Positions 39,050 to 52,235 of a stretch of DNA of 64,000 nucleotides are shown one piece after another. The notes under the pieces are model-generated. The model saw only the letters and a program-made list of their open reading frames with translations. It had not been told where the DNA came from and ran no database searches. The translations under genes were made by a program, and so were the position numbers. The DNA comes from Lethocerus indicus (lineage: Eukaryota; Arthropoda; Insecta; Hemiptera; Belostomatidae): assembly GCA_019843655.1 (NCBI GenBank), contig JACDQD010000003.1:30058224-30122223 (forward strand). Direction: 5' to 3'. How positions within the stretch are numbered: the first letter of the stretch is position 1; each line of letters begins with the position of its first letter.

Positions 39050-39110
39050 CTTACTGAAGATGGCGACCAGCCGAAAAATCTTCGGTCCAACAAAAGACCA
39101 GACCAACGCT
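39050..39110 (+). repeat. Structured CTGAAGA/GAAA repeat, copy 7
   Basis: Plus strand: ACTGAAGATGGCGACCAGCC, then GAAAAATC, then GGTCCAACAAAAGACC. Both stems (GGC/GCC and GGTC/GACC) are intact. It lies 256 bases before the aldehyde oxidase start codon. Confidence 0.62.
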
Positions 39111-39365
39111 AGGAGACAGGATCGAAAACAAATATTCAAAAACAGTAACGTAAATTGTACAGTAAATTGACCAATTATCCGCGGGTAATTTTGGCCCGTA
39201 CCGTTGGCACCAGTGAGCCGATGGAAAGGACAGAACCTGTCGTGAGTGAGTTCGTCAGTCTTCACTCTGATTTAGGTGAAATAAGATATTGGACAAATTC
39301 GGCAGTTTTTGCGCCTCCTTCTCCCCTTCCTTGTCTAGGTATTACCGGGTATTCGATATACGGCC

Positions 39366-39418
39366 ATGGGTTCAGGCCCGTCCACAGAAGACAACCAACC
39401 CTCCGGACAGCCCGACAG
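39366..39418 (+). other. First coding exon of aldehyde oxidase
   Basis: ATG in the near-ideal context GGCCATGG, 17 codons ([17 protein letters not shown]) and a donor CAG|GTTCGA in phase 2. The next exon (42624-42679) starts with one base completing a Ser codon, then [18 protein letters not shown], which is the first strand of the 2Fe-2S domain. The join is supported by phase and position only; the [10 protein letters not shown] exon itself is certain from homology. Confidence 0.65.
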
Positions 39419-42400
39419 GTTCGAGTTTTTCAATCAGTTTTATATTTTACCAACACCATTATATAATATGACCGACGGTTGTAACCTTACAACAATGAGA
39501 TATATCATTATTTTTCGTCTATCTGTTAAAACATCAGAAGGAAGTGGCCACGACATTGAAATATATGAAATAACTAAAAATGAAAATTAAAAAAAATGAA
39601 GGTAAACCAGTTTTTGGGTTTCTCCTTTGTTATTCTCATACTCGTTATTAATCACATTTTTCCTTTTTCCCAACTGTATTTATGTAATGAGGTGCTAGGC
39701 CTCCTTGTGAGCGTTTATACACTATTTGAGTCTTATCTGTGTAAAAGCGCGAGAGAGGAAATAATGAGAAAAGAGAAAGACATCGGTTGGAAACAGCGCC
39801 GTGCTAACACAAAAGTGTGGAAATAAAAAACAAAAAATTGATTTATATTTGTCTTGTATATATTTATAACGAATAAGGTAGTATAGCCTATACTGGATAT
39901 CAGTAATTTGTTCACAAATCTATGTCCTAAAAGAAGCCCGAAAGATCACAAGAACCATGATACGAATCTAAGATCAATAAGATCAAATAACTTGGCCTAA
40001 CAATGTTTGCCTTTGTTCTACCGACAATGGGGAAACAGGCAATTGTTATTGGGGGCCTAAAAGGCCTCGCGGCGGACACTAGCTCTTCTCTAGACCCTCA
40101 TTCCTACTGTAAGACTAATGTCTTGAACAGAAATATTTGAAATAATACACACTAAGAAAGGTGCAGTGAGAAATTCCCGATTTTCAATCTATTAGTCACA
40201 CTTTAAGGATAAATTATTAAAGGCTAAATTTAGAAATTAACTGCAATTATCAAATTCGTCGCGTTCTGAAAATGACTAATACCGCCACGGGTAAGATCAT
40301 ACACCGACCACGTACCGCTCATTGACTGAGAATTACTTTAAAATGAGCACCTACACGTCTGACTGACTGTAATTGTTTTATAAAAAACAAATACTCGTTT
40401 CAAATGTTGACGCTAAAACCAAGACGGTCGACGCTGCTTGCATCCAGAGATTTCAATCGAAAGTCCTTCCAACCATCCTCAATGCTCCCCCCGGCTATGT
40501 TTCCAATGGTCCTTCACCACGTTTCTTAACTAAACGTTGTACTTATTTCGGAATGTCCTGCTGGATTGTGCTCTTTGTGCCACCGGGTGGACCAGTGGGA
40601 GGATGGTCGAACTGCTTTGTTTTTCGACCCACGTTGGTGACGCCGGTAAAAAGAATAAAAATCGTCGATATCGTTGGACGGCACGGCCTATATTAGGTTG
40701 TGCGATGATTCTTTGTTCGGCCGGGAATAATAAAACAAAACAACTAAAATAAAATAAATTTAAAATACCCGTACAGTATACCTGTATCTGTAAGTGCAGT
40801 GCTAGGAATACCAAGAACCGTGAAATTGTAATCTTCTATCACCTCTCCCCCCCCCGGTTTGATCGTTCGCTGGACCGGTTTCGACCCCTCGCCATCTTTA
40901 GTGGCTTTCCTTTATTTAAGTATTTTTTCCCGTTTTAAATTCCAAATAGATAATCAATTTGGAATATCTAATTTGTCGGAAATCTACACGTTACACTGTT
41001 ATTTTATTTTTATCCGACTGAACGTTAATAAAACTATAAACTATAAATTGGGTTCGGGCCGTTGCTTTCTTAATTCGCCACATCAACAAATGCAATTCGA
41101 AATATAAGATCGTGGGATACGGAAATGTTTCGTTCCCACCGAGTCTGAATCTGAGCGGTGAGATTACACTGCTTACAATGAAATAACAGATATTCACAGG
41201 AGGAGGAGAAGGGGGGGGAGGACGTCGTGTAATTACCATCGCCGAGGCACTGGTGAAAGGCATAATTCATATTTATAGATGACGAGACGCCATTTGGCAA
41301 GGATAAGATTTCAGAATCGTCTTTATTTTTCTTTTAGTTAAATAGCTAAATTAAATAATTGTCACAACTTTACGGTACAATCAGTGACATTGATGTTACA
41401 GTGTGACTAGTAACAGACGGGGGAGGAGAACCCCACTGGCTATCTCACCCTTTTTTTAAATTTATTTATATTTATATTGAGGTTTCTGCCGTCTGCATTA
41501 CAGTTTTGTTTGTTACGTTTATACTAGGATGTGGCAATTAACTGAATATAAATTGTTTCTCTGAGCAGTCAGCCATCCGTTGCCATCCCTGGCCGCTCAA
41601 TTGGAACCGGTAGATTTCTCCGTGCTAAATTTTTAATTTCGGTACAGTATACATTTTTTTATTTCTGTAAATCTTTCCTAGCCTAGTCCAGCAATCGCGT
41701 TTAAAAAGTTGCCAACGCGGTTTATTAACGTCACGCTGACGTCATTCACATTTGGGTAGTTTGTTTCAATTTTGGCTTTGAAACACTTTTAAAATCATTC
41801 AATATAATTCATCCTCAATGCTCCCCGGTATGTTTCCGGTCACATTCTTCACCACGACCTCAACGTACCTAGAGGTGGACCGAGTACTAAAATCCCGACT
41901 TAATTCGACGAGGCAAACGAATATCCTGGAAGTTCGACGGCCCCTGCCCCGGGGGGAACCGGCGACTAATATTGGTAAAAACTGAGATAATAGCCCCGCT
42001 TCCGGCAACTGACTATAGGGGCCACTCTATATTGTTCTGCGTTGTGGCCGACTCGGTACTGACATTTGACAGACCGCAAATTGTCAGTACACGCGGCCGG
42101 GCGTGAAGGTTGAACCTGATATTCCATCCGTTTTTGCGCTATTTTCTGTGACAGCCTAAACGCTTTTCACCGCCTGTCGCCCGCGTTTTCCGAAGGGAAG
42201 TGATAAAAATGAACGCGGACGTTTAACCCGGTGTTTCCTTTCGAACGGGCCGAACGGTGACAGTAGAGATAACAAATTTTTATGTCACAATTTTAAAAAT
42301 TGTATTCACTGACTGAGCGTTTTGACTCCACCGATCGACGGTACTCCAGTTCCAGCCCTTACCAGATAGTGAGGAAATCACGTGGCCATTTCCTCTTAAG

Positions 42401-45400
42401 GCAGCTCTCGCATATACTAATGTATTTACGCATAAATAGATAATACTTTGATGTTTGAAAACGTTGTGATGCAATTTGATATACCAATTAATTTATAATA
42501 ATGTTTCTTCAAAATCTCCTGGTTGGAGGCTAAAACATTCAAGTCAAAAAGGTCAAAGTATTATTTAGTCTGTTTAATTTACGAACGTATATAAGAATTT
42601 ATACGTTTTTTCCTTTTTTTCAGCCCATCGGGCCACGGACGAGTAGTGGAGCTCACTATAAATGGGAAACATTACAAAGGTAAGTTCAAATTTTATTGTG
42701 AAGTCGCTGGATAAATTGTTAATTGCCTTATTAATTATTTGGGCATCAGCCCTAATCTTGATTTCCACCCAAAACCTGTAACTCTAACCGAAAATATTAA
42801 TTTCCCAATACCTTCTTCCAATAATAAGTGTGCTTAAAAAATGAAATTAAATATATCTATTGAATATTCATTATTGGAAGATAATGCTTTATTTACGAGT
42901 TAGCAGGCATTATACAGTCGAAGAGGGCATTAAAATATTGCTGCATGTAATAATTGCGTAATTATTTTAATTGCCACAACTGTATAAAACATTCGCGCCA
43001 AAGTAAAATGGGTAAGGAGTACGAGAATAACAGAGGAGAAACCCTGTTTCGCTGAGGGAAATTTTTTTTCCCCCATTTTTTTCAAGTTCATTTATTAGAT
43101 AAGTTTAAATCATGTGACCACTTCCTTTTGAGGCTCCTGTATTGGAACGTGTGGGATATCGGGAGTAAGTAGTGTTTGGAACAAAGGATTTGGACGATTT
43201 GGAGTTATAACTACGTATATAACTCTGTTATTATAAATAACAAAGTACAATTTGCAAATATTTTGCCGTTCAATACGTACGATAGTCAAATCAGTTTCAT
43301 TGAGCAATGAATATTTGCAGTTTATTTACCTGGCTTCTGGATACCCGGTTTTTTCTCAAACTTAATCTTAATTAGATGTAATACGAGTTTGATACCATTA
43401 TACTATTATCTATATTATTCCTAATAATTAACAAGTTTATTAATCTACAATTATTTCATCATTCAATGAAACTGATTTGACTGTCATATTTATATATCTG
43501 TGTTTACTCGCTACATTTATTTTAGCAATTACAGTTATAACTACATACTGTTTTGCGAATAACTACAATTTGCGAATATTTTGTATTCAATACGTATGGC
43601 ACTCAAATCAGTTTGATCGAATAATGAAATATTTATAGTTTATTTGCCTCGTTAATTATTAGAAATAATATAGATAATAGTTTAATGGCGTCAAACTCTT
43701 ATTAAATGTAATAAAGACTAAGTTAGTGAATTAAGTTTGTGAAAAAGCCGGGTAAACATAAGCAAGGTAACGGTCGATTTGAAACCCACCAGGAGGTTAT
43801 ATGCCGGTCGCGATGTTTGTTGTTGGGCTCGTTCGTTTCGGCTTTTACAGCGATAATTTCCTCGTTGTACCGTTTTTCATCGATAAATCCAACGCCTTTC
43901 GATTCGCCCGAAGCCCCGAAACTGCGCCCGAACCCTATCTGTGATTTTAGACCTGATCAAGAACTTTGTATCTCCGCGTTAGTAAGATGGTGCTCGAATT
44001 CGACGTCCTGGAATATTGCCGCAAGCTGCGCACGATGAAACAGCCGCCCTACAGTTGTCCGGTAATGGACTGTTCGAAAAGCTACAAGAGTATGTGCGGC
44101 CTCCAGTACCATCTGGTAAATTTCAGGCACGAGAACCAGTCGGCCGAGCCCAAAATCAAGTTGGAGGTAGTGTCCGGCGACGAAGGCGAGGAATCACCGG
44201 TGAAAAAGGAGGAGTCCGCCGTCAAAGAGGTGGAAACTATTAAAAATCAAGTTCCTATTCAAGCCAACTCTCAGAGATTAGTTGAGATAGAAGTGGACGA
44301 TCGCCTACAGAAGTTGGACATCCTGGAGGCCATCCCAATCATATCCCAGCACAACTATGAGCTTCTGCATTCCAACAGGTCGACTCCGATGAGCGCAGAG
44401 AAATCCAAAAATAAAGATCTAGTTCCTAAACTCCCAGAACCCTGTTTCAAAGTTCTCAGCGACTACAACATTTCCAACGCACCTCCTAAACCACTGAGCT
44501 ATATTAGATTTATTGAGAAAAGCGTAGAAGATTTAGACGGCGAGGTAGAATATGATTTGGACGAAGAAGATGCGGCCTGGTTAGAAATCATTAATGAAAA
44601 GAGGTCGGAGCAAGGACTGGAAGAAATATCCATAGAGTCTTTTGAACTTCTGATGGACCGTCTGGAAAAAGAATCGTACTTTCAGCAACAGACGAATTCG
44701 AACGGTGAGACCGCGGCCGTTATTGATGACGATGCAATATGTTGTATCTGTATGGACGGGGACTGTCAGAACACAAATGTTATTTTATTCTGCGACATGT
44801 GTAATTTGGCAGTTCATCAGGATTGTTATGGCGTACCTTACATTCCCGAAGGCCAGTGGTTGTGCAGGAGGTGTCTGCACTCTCCCTCTCGCACCGTAGA
44901 CTGTGTCCTCTGTCCGAACGGAGGAGGTGCATTCAAACAGACGGATCGTGGACATTGGGCCCATGTCGTCTGCGCCCTTTGGATCCCCGAAGTGAGATTC
45001 GCAAATACAGTTTTCCTTGAACCGATAGACAGCATAGAAACGATACCGGCGGCTAGGTGGAGGTTGGTATGCTATCTGTGCAAACAGAAAGGTGTGGGAG
45101 CCTGTATACAGTGCCATAAAACCAACTGCTATTCTGCTTTTCATGTAACTTGTGCCCAGCACGCTGGCCTCTACATGAAGATGGATACGGTCGACGATGC
45201 TGTGAATCCGGATTCGGATGTCGTTGAGAAAATTGCCTTCTGTGAAGCCCACACTCCTGCGGACGCTCTCGAAACGCCCAAGCTCTCGAAAACACCCACT
45301 TTACCAAGGAGCAGGACCGAAAGCGTAACATTTACTCATACTATATCTGTTCCCACAATTCCTCCGGATAAAATACAAGAGATTGGTACCCTCTTGTCAG

Positions 45401-48400
45401 TCACAAAAAAGAATCAGTTCATACAACGATTAATAGCCTACTGGACTTTGAAGCGTCAGCTGAGAAACGGTGTCCCCCTGTTGAGGAGTCTCCAAGCATC
45501 GCACATTTCCCGCAGGGAAGGCTCCGGCAGTTCAATTGACAAAGTCACAGACATCAAACAGCTTGAGGACCAGCTCAAGTACTGGTACCGTTTCAGGCAG
45601 GATCTCGAGAAGGCCCGGCTTCTGTGCGAGCTTGTCCGTAAACGAGAGCGTCTCAAAAGAGACCTGATAAAACTGAAGGCTCAGAGCTTGGAAATGCAAC
45701 TCTGCCCTCTGGCAAACATATTGAGACGCGCTATCGACACATTGAGGTCCTACGATACCGGGGAAATATTTATAGAGCCGGTTGATCAGACGGAAGTTCC
45801 GGATTACGGTGGAGTCATTAAATCCCCCATGGACCTCTCCACAATGCGCAAGAAGGTCGATACATTTCATTATGAAAATTTCGATGAATTTCAGGCTGAC
45901 TTCTACCTCATGATAAACAATTGTTTGACTTACAACGCCAAGGACACCATATTTTATAAAGCTGCTTTGAAAATGAAAGACAAGGGCGATGGTTTATTTA
46001 AACAGGTCAAAAAAGAACTGGATCATCTGCAAACTAACACTTTCTTAGGACGTACAGTTAATTAATACTCAGTATAGTTATGTGTATTATTGGATGTAAT
46101 GATGGTTCCTTTTTTCATAATTCCTATGAGTAAATTTTAAAAATTATTTTGGATTATTATACTCAAAAATATTAGGTTTAAAAAAATACCTCTCATTAAA
46201 TGTTTACCGTTACAATAATCAAAACTACTACATTTAATAGACCCTTAAAATTTATAAAATTCTTCAAGGGTCCAAATTAAAAATGAAACTGCCAATTTTG
46301 AAATACCTGAGATATAGCGATATCTATTTCCAGTATTAATGACTCTTACTACTTATGGCATTTATGCTTGTTATTGTAATTAGGCTTAAGGTTAGACTAT
46401 AAATTAATGAATGATTACCTGATCCATACTCGTATTCTTGCTCATTTGTTGTAAACATAAATGTACTTCCATTTAACTGACTAGTTGTATAATCTTAAGC
46501 ATTGTTGTACTTGATAGACAAACTGAATTGGTGCTTTCCGTTTGTAACGTTTGTGTGTTGAATAGCTGTATCAGTATTACAAAAGTGTGATTCTTTTTCA
46601 TGCAGCAGTAATTAGGTAATTTATGGATAATTTGTCCATTTATATATTTTTTTAATTTTTTGTACATGATTGTGCCATTTTTCTTGATTACTGCCTGTGT
46701 CATTGCATTGTTGTATATGTTAATTATTTTTTTTTATTGTACAATACTGTGATCAGTACATCTTATCGTCTTTCAGTTTGTTTTATGTCGTTTATTGAAA
46801 TAAAGATGTTTCAGTTTAATGTGTTTACCTGTTGTATTATTCATTCCATGTTCATCCCATCAAGTGTTAAATGTAGCATTACATAAAAACCCTTTTATGT
46901 ATTCAATCATTAAATATTTGTGTTACTTTTATGTAAAAGTGATAATATACCAATAGAACTTTAAAATATATAAATTGCCTTTATATTTTTTTATATACCT
47001 ATTTCTTGATTCAATAAACACCAACAATAATTTAACATGCTTATTTTCAGTATCTGACAATGTCCCTGGTGACACGTCTCTGAATTTCTTCATACGAGAA
47101 CATGCACAACTGAAAGGCACAAAGTTCATGTGTTTAGAAGGAGGTTGTGGTGCCTGTATTGTTTCCGTGAAATCAGTTCATCCAACTACAAACAAAAGCA
47201 TGACTTATGCCGTTAATTCTGTAAGCCATTTTAGTTTTTATTTGGTACTCTGTTGACATTGTTCATTTAACAGTGAGAAATATAACTTCATAATATTTAA
47301 ATTTGCAGTGTTTAGTACCTATTTTTGCATGCCACGGCTGGGTAGTTACTACAGTTGAAGGAATTGGCAGTAAACCAATGAATTATGACAAAGTTCAGAA
47401 ACGGCTTGTCGCTGCAAATGGAACTCAATGTGGGTATTGCAGCCCGGGTATGGTCATGAATATGTACAGGTTTGTATTTAAGGGTTTGCATAGCTTTCAT
47501 TAACTTTTAAACAACTGTTATTCAACATTTGTTCAACAACTGTTATAAAATGGTGTGGGACATTTTATAATATTTATTTAATCGTAATTTTTCAGCTTGC
47601 TACAAGAAAACCCGAAAATCACAATGAAGGAAGTAGAAAACTCTTTTGGCGGGAATATATGTCGTTGTACTGGCTATCGACCGATATTAGATGCTTTTAA
47701 GTCACTCGCATCTGATGCACCAAAAGAGTTGACACAAAAGCTTGCAGATATTGAGGTTAAAATACTTATTGTGAATTAGCTATAAAAATTGAAATATTTA
47801 TATTGTAAAATAACTGTTAGTAATAAAAAATGTCTTAAATTTATTATGTCCTTAAAAATGAATTGTTTGCAGGATATGGTGTGTCCCAATACGGGAAAGG
47901 TTTGCAGCGGTGTTTGTGGGCAAGAATGCCATACTGACCAACCACCGACCATTATTTCTCCGCCGTCTAAATCATTGAAATTCCAGCTTCAGGGACCCGG
48001 AGGTGAATGGTATCGGCCAGTTACAAAGCAAGAAGTATTCGAAATTTTCGACATGATCGGCGATAAGAAATACAGGCTGATAGCTGGAAATACAGGCCAA
48101 GGTTCGGGAGAAATAACTTGCTCTAGATTTTAAAGGACTCAACCGTATTCGCGATTCAATCTACATTGGTTATACTTGCAGGTGTATATCGTATTAAAGA
48201 CACGCCGGACGTGTATATAGATGTGAACGGAATTCCTGAACTGCACGGTATTGTGGCCAAATCAGACGGAATAGAGTTGGGAGCCAATGTTGGTCTGACA
48301 GAGGCAATGGAGTTTTTCTACAAGATTGCCAAAGAGCAACCGGGAAAATTTGAATATTGTAAAACGCTTGCGGATCACATCGACCTTGTAGCCAATGTTC

Positions 48401-51400
48401 CTGTTCGCAATGTCAGTTTTGTGGCAATTACTTAATCTTAATATTTTAATAAATTCTTTATTAATGTTTTGTTTTGCCAGGGTTGCCATGGTTTATTGGG
48501 TTATCTCAACCACTTGGGGACATAAGGTTGTCCAAGTTTTAAACATTTTTTTGGTCCTGTTATCCTTTAATCTACATAAAATTGAATTTGATGAGTTATC
48601 TCTTAACTGTGCATGTAACTATTAACATTATTTTGGATGGGTTGATATGCATTACACAATTTCGGAATAGTTTTACTATTCTATAAGTAAAAAAATAAAT
48701 ATATAAGCTACTACTGGAATCACTTGAGGGCATACTACAATGCCTTTAAATTTTTATTTGGATTACTGCAAAATGTATGATTACACATTTATGTTAAAAA
48801 TTAAGTCTCTCATGAAAGAGGCAAAATCTTATCACAAATATAAGTACACTCAACATTTTTTATTTTTATTTTATGATATTAATTCTATTTATTACTGTTT
48901 CAGTTAGTATGTTTTCTGTTTTTTTTCATAATGTGTAAAAGGCATTTAGCAGTTGTAAAAATTGTAAGACTGTATAATTGAATTGTAATTTATGCTTGTA
49001 ATTTTGTATGACATAATATTTTGTTGTCCCACTTTGTCCTGTAAAACACTGGCAGCCCTAGTTTTGTTTTATATTCTTACATTTGTAATTTTGTTTGACC
49101 ATATCAATTTATCTCCATTTTTAGATTGGTACTTTAGGGGGCAATATTACAATGAAACATCAAAACAAAGAGTTTCCTTCGGATATATTTTTGTTCCTGG
49201 AAATGGTCAGTGCCAGATTGGAAATAGGTATAAATACAACAAAAACAAAAGCTTTGTGTATTAGAGTTAATTTTGCTTGTATAATTCCATTTTTATACAT
49301 TTTTTTTAAACAGATGATTTATCGGGGATGGCACATACAATTGAATTGCTGGAGTACCTGGAAACTGATATGAATAAAAAGCTCATAACAAGAATATTGT
49401 TGCCTGCCTTAGATAGCAATTTTTATGTTACGCGTTCCTACAAGGTATCAATCCAGATTTCATTTTATAAGCCAAGTAAACAGAAATTATTATTTAAAAA
49501 AAATGAAATTCATTATTCTAATTAGTTAAATAACTACTCAGATCATGCCAAGAGCCCAAAATGCCCATGCTTATGTAAATGCCGGTTTCATGATCAAATC
49601 GGACAAAAAGAATAAATTCAAGATCTTGGAGAAACCTACCATACTGTTTGGTGGCATTACACCAGAATTTGTAAGTGATTTAAATTATTTACATCCATGT
49701 TGTTTGTTTCATCTGACTATTGTATTTGATTGATATAAATTGAATTTTTATTTCACATTGACAGTTTTGAATATTCAGTGCACAATAATAACAAATATTT
49801 GTTGTAACTAGTAAGTAGAATATTTTGTTACCCAATTCAAAATCCCAGTGCTAGTTCTAATTTTATGTTTTAATATCTAAGCAATTATACCTGCTAGACA
49901 GATACACATTTCTATTGCAAATGCAGTAGTTTTCAACATGATATTAACTTATATAATGTTCTTCATAATTGCATTTATTTAAAAAAAAAACCATTAATAT
50001 TTAATATATTCTTTTAATGAATAATATGTACCATCCAGCTGCATGCAGTTAAAACTGAAGAGTTTCTCAATGGTAAACAACTTGCTGATGACAACGTATT
50101 GCAAAAAGCATTACACATATTGGAGTCAGAATTACATCCTGATCATGTTTTGCCAGATCCCTCTCCAGACTTCAGAAAAGGACTTGCTCTATCATTATTG
50201 TACAAGGTACTTGATACTGTACACAATAGTACCTTAAATTCTCATAAAATACTTTACAACTATTAATATTTTATGAAAATTACTTCGTTTCATTACATTG
50301 TAGTTTGTGCTCTCGCTGCTTCCCGACGGTATGAATGAAAGGTATAAAAGTGGCGGCTCATTGTTGGAAAGACCGCTGTCTTCTGGTAAACAAGATTTTG
50401 AAACTGACAGAAACATATGGCCTCTAAACAAACCTATCCCGAAAATAGAAGCACTGATTCAGTGTGCAGGTACAGCCAAATAATATTCTGTGTTAATAAA
50501 TTAATAATATTCACGTGTTAATTGTCATGAATATGTGGAACAAAAATTACAAAAGTTATGCGATAAGAAAAGGAAAATGAACTAATACTTTTCTATTAGA
50601 TGTTATATCTTGATATCTGCAACATTAATTTTAAATTTACTTTGAAAACCCCGAGAAATAATCTGCGGGGAAAAATTTCATTAAATCAGAACTTCCTATG
50701 GAAATAATTTGAACACAATGAATTTTTAATGTACAGATATTTATAGTTGAAGAAATAAATATTTATAAATAATTGCCACCATTATTGCAAAGTTATTATT
50801 GTATGCATTAATAAATTCCAGGTGAGGCCGAATATACAAATGACATTCCAAATTTTCCTAATGAATTGTGGGGCCAGCTCGTTTTGTGTGATAGAGGAGC
50901 TACAATTGTATCCAAAATTGATCCATCAGAGGCTCTTGTAAGTCAGAATGAATATCTTTTATCACTTTGATTTGATCATAACATTAGATAATAACAGTAT
51001 CATTATTCTGTTAAAATATTATCTTAAGATTATTAAAGCAATCAATCAATATATATTAGACTAGGTTCTATAATTTAAGTCTATAACTTTTATTTATTTT
51101 GTCATTCAATGGATTTAATTATTTGTTCAATACTATGCTTTATATTTCTTGAACCCTTATATTGCCAGTGGTTCTAAGCCTTATAATTACAATAACTTGC
51201 ATATTCATTTTGAAAATTATGAGTTATATAAACTTTGAAAATTGTTTTTATACAGACATTACTTTTTTAATTTTGCAAGTGAGAAGTAAAATTTTATAAT
51301 GTACTGTTATAACTGAGTTGATTGATTAGATTACAAATTATTTTTATTTAAATATGGTAAAGTTCTTATTAAATATATTCCTTAATTATTTGTTGAAATG

Positions 51401-52178
51401 AAGTCCAATTATTTTCAGGTAAAATAATTCAGTTCAAATATCCTGGTATATTGTAGCATACAATGGTGCAATATTTAGCAAATTTTATTTAGCCAATTGA
51501 ATTAGTGTAAGTCCATATAATCTAATGTAACATTTCATTAATGTTCAGTATTCATATTGCCATTTGTTGTTTCAGAAAATGCCTGGTGTTGTAGCTTTCT
51601 TTTCTGCCAAAGATATCCCTGGAAAAAATAATTTTGCACCACTTGGTGGTTTTAATCTCGACCCTGAAGTTGTAAGTAACATATTCTCAAAATAGTATTC
51701 TATATAGTTACTTGTACTGTGTGGTTAATTTATGTGTTTATATAGGTTTAATGATTTTTTATGGATGACACAAATTTTGGCAATAATTGACCTGTCAGTC
51801 CTGCTTGTCAGTTAACTAAGGGAATTGAATAAAATTATAATTTTTTTAAAGTGCATGTCAGACTAATGAGTGTTTTACAAAGTGGATATGCGCATAATAT
51901 AAAATGGAAAACTTAGCCCATCCATGCCTTTGTCTCATGAGAAACAACAATATGCATATGAAATTTGTTGCCATTTTATCATGTCAGACCCTCTCGTATT
52001 TGTGAGAGGAACATTCTGGGAAAGATTCAGGTCTAAGGCCCCCAGGGTAAATCTTTTCATATTATTTCATTATTATTTATTTATTGACATTAATTTTTAC
52101 AACTTGTTGCTGGGAGTCTGTTATCATATTTTACATGGAAATAAAATAACATGGATAAATAATATAGGAAATAAAAGT

Positions 52179-52235
<57 letters not shown>

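Larger units (their letters stand above)
32686..39365. other. Repeat-rich intergenic region between divergent genes
   Basis: Normal CpG content, an (AT)n run, structured repeats (34.3, 36.7, 37.5 and 39.05 kb), poly-C (38842-38854) and no supported exon. The small membrane gene and aldehyde oxidase start at its two edges and point away from each other, so both promoters should lie here. Confidence 0.5.
39419..42623. other. Aldehyde oxidase intron 1
   Basis: Holds two Jockey-like relics (40373-40530, 41811-41870) and structured repeat copy 8. No further exon seen. Confidence 0.55.

Noticed and set aside
42190..42240. MNADV as an alternative aldehyde oxidase start
   Set aside because: A stop follows at once and the only nearby donor gives the wrong phase; the 39366 exon fits.
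43966..43986. Upstream in-frame ATG of the BRPF-type frame
   Set aside because: Adds seven residues with no family match; the ATG at 43987 has the better context and matches the conserved N-terminus.
48395..48625. Open frame after aldehyde oxidase exon 7 starting with a plausible acceptor
   Set aside because: Adding it disrupts the VRN-IGTLGGN join that gives the family motif; the chain is complete without it.
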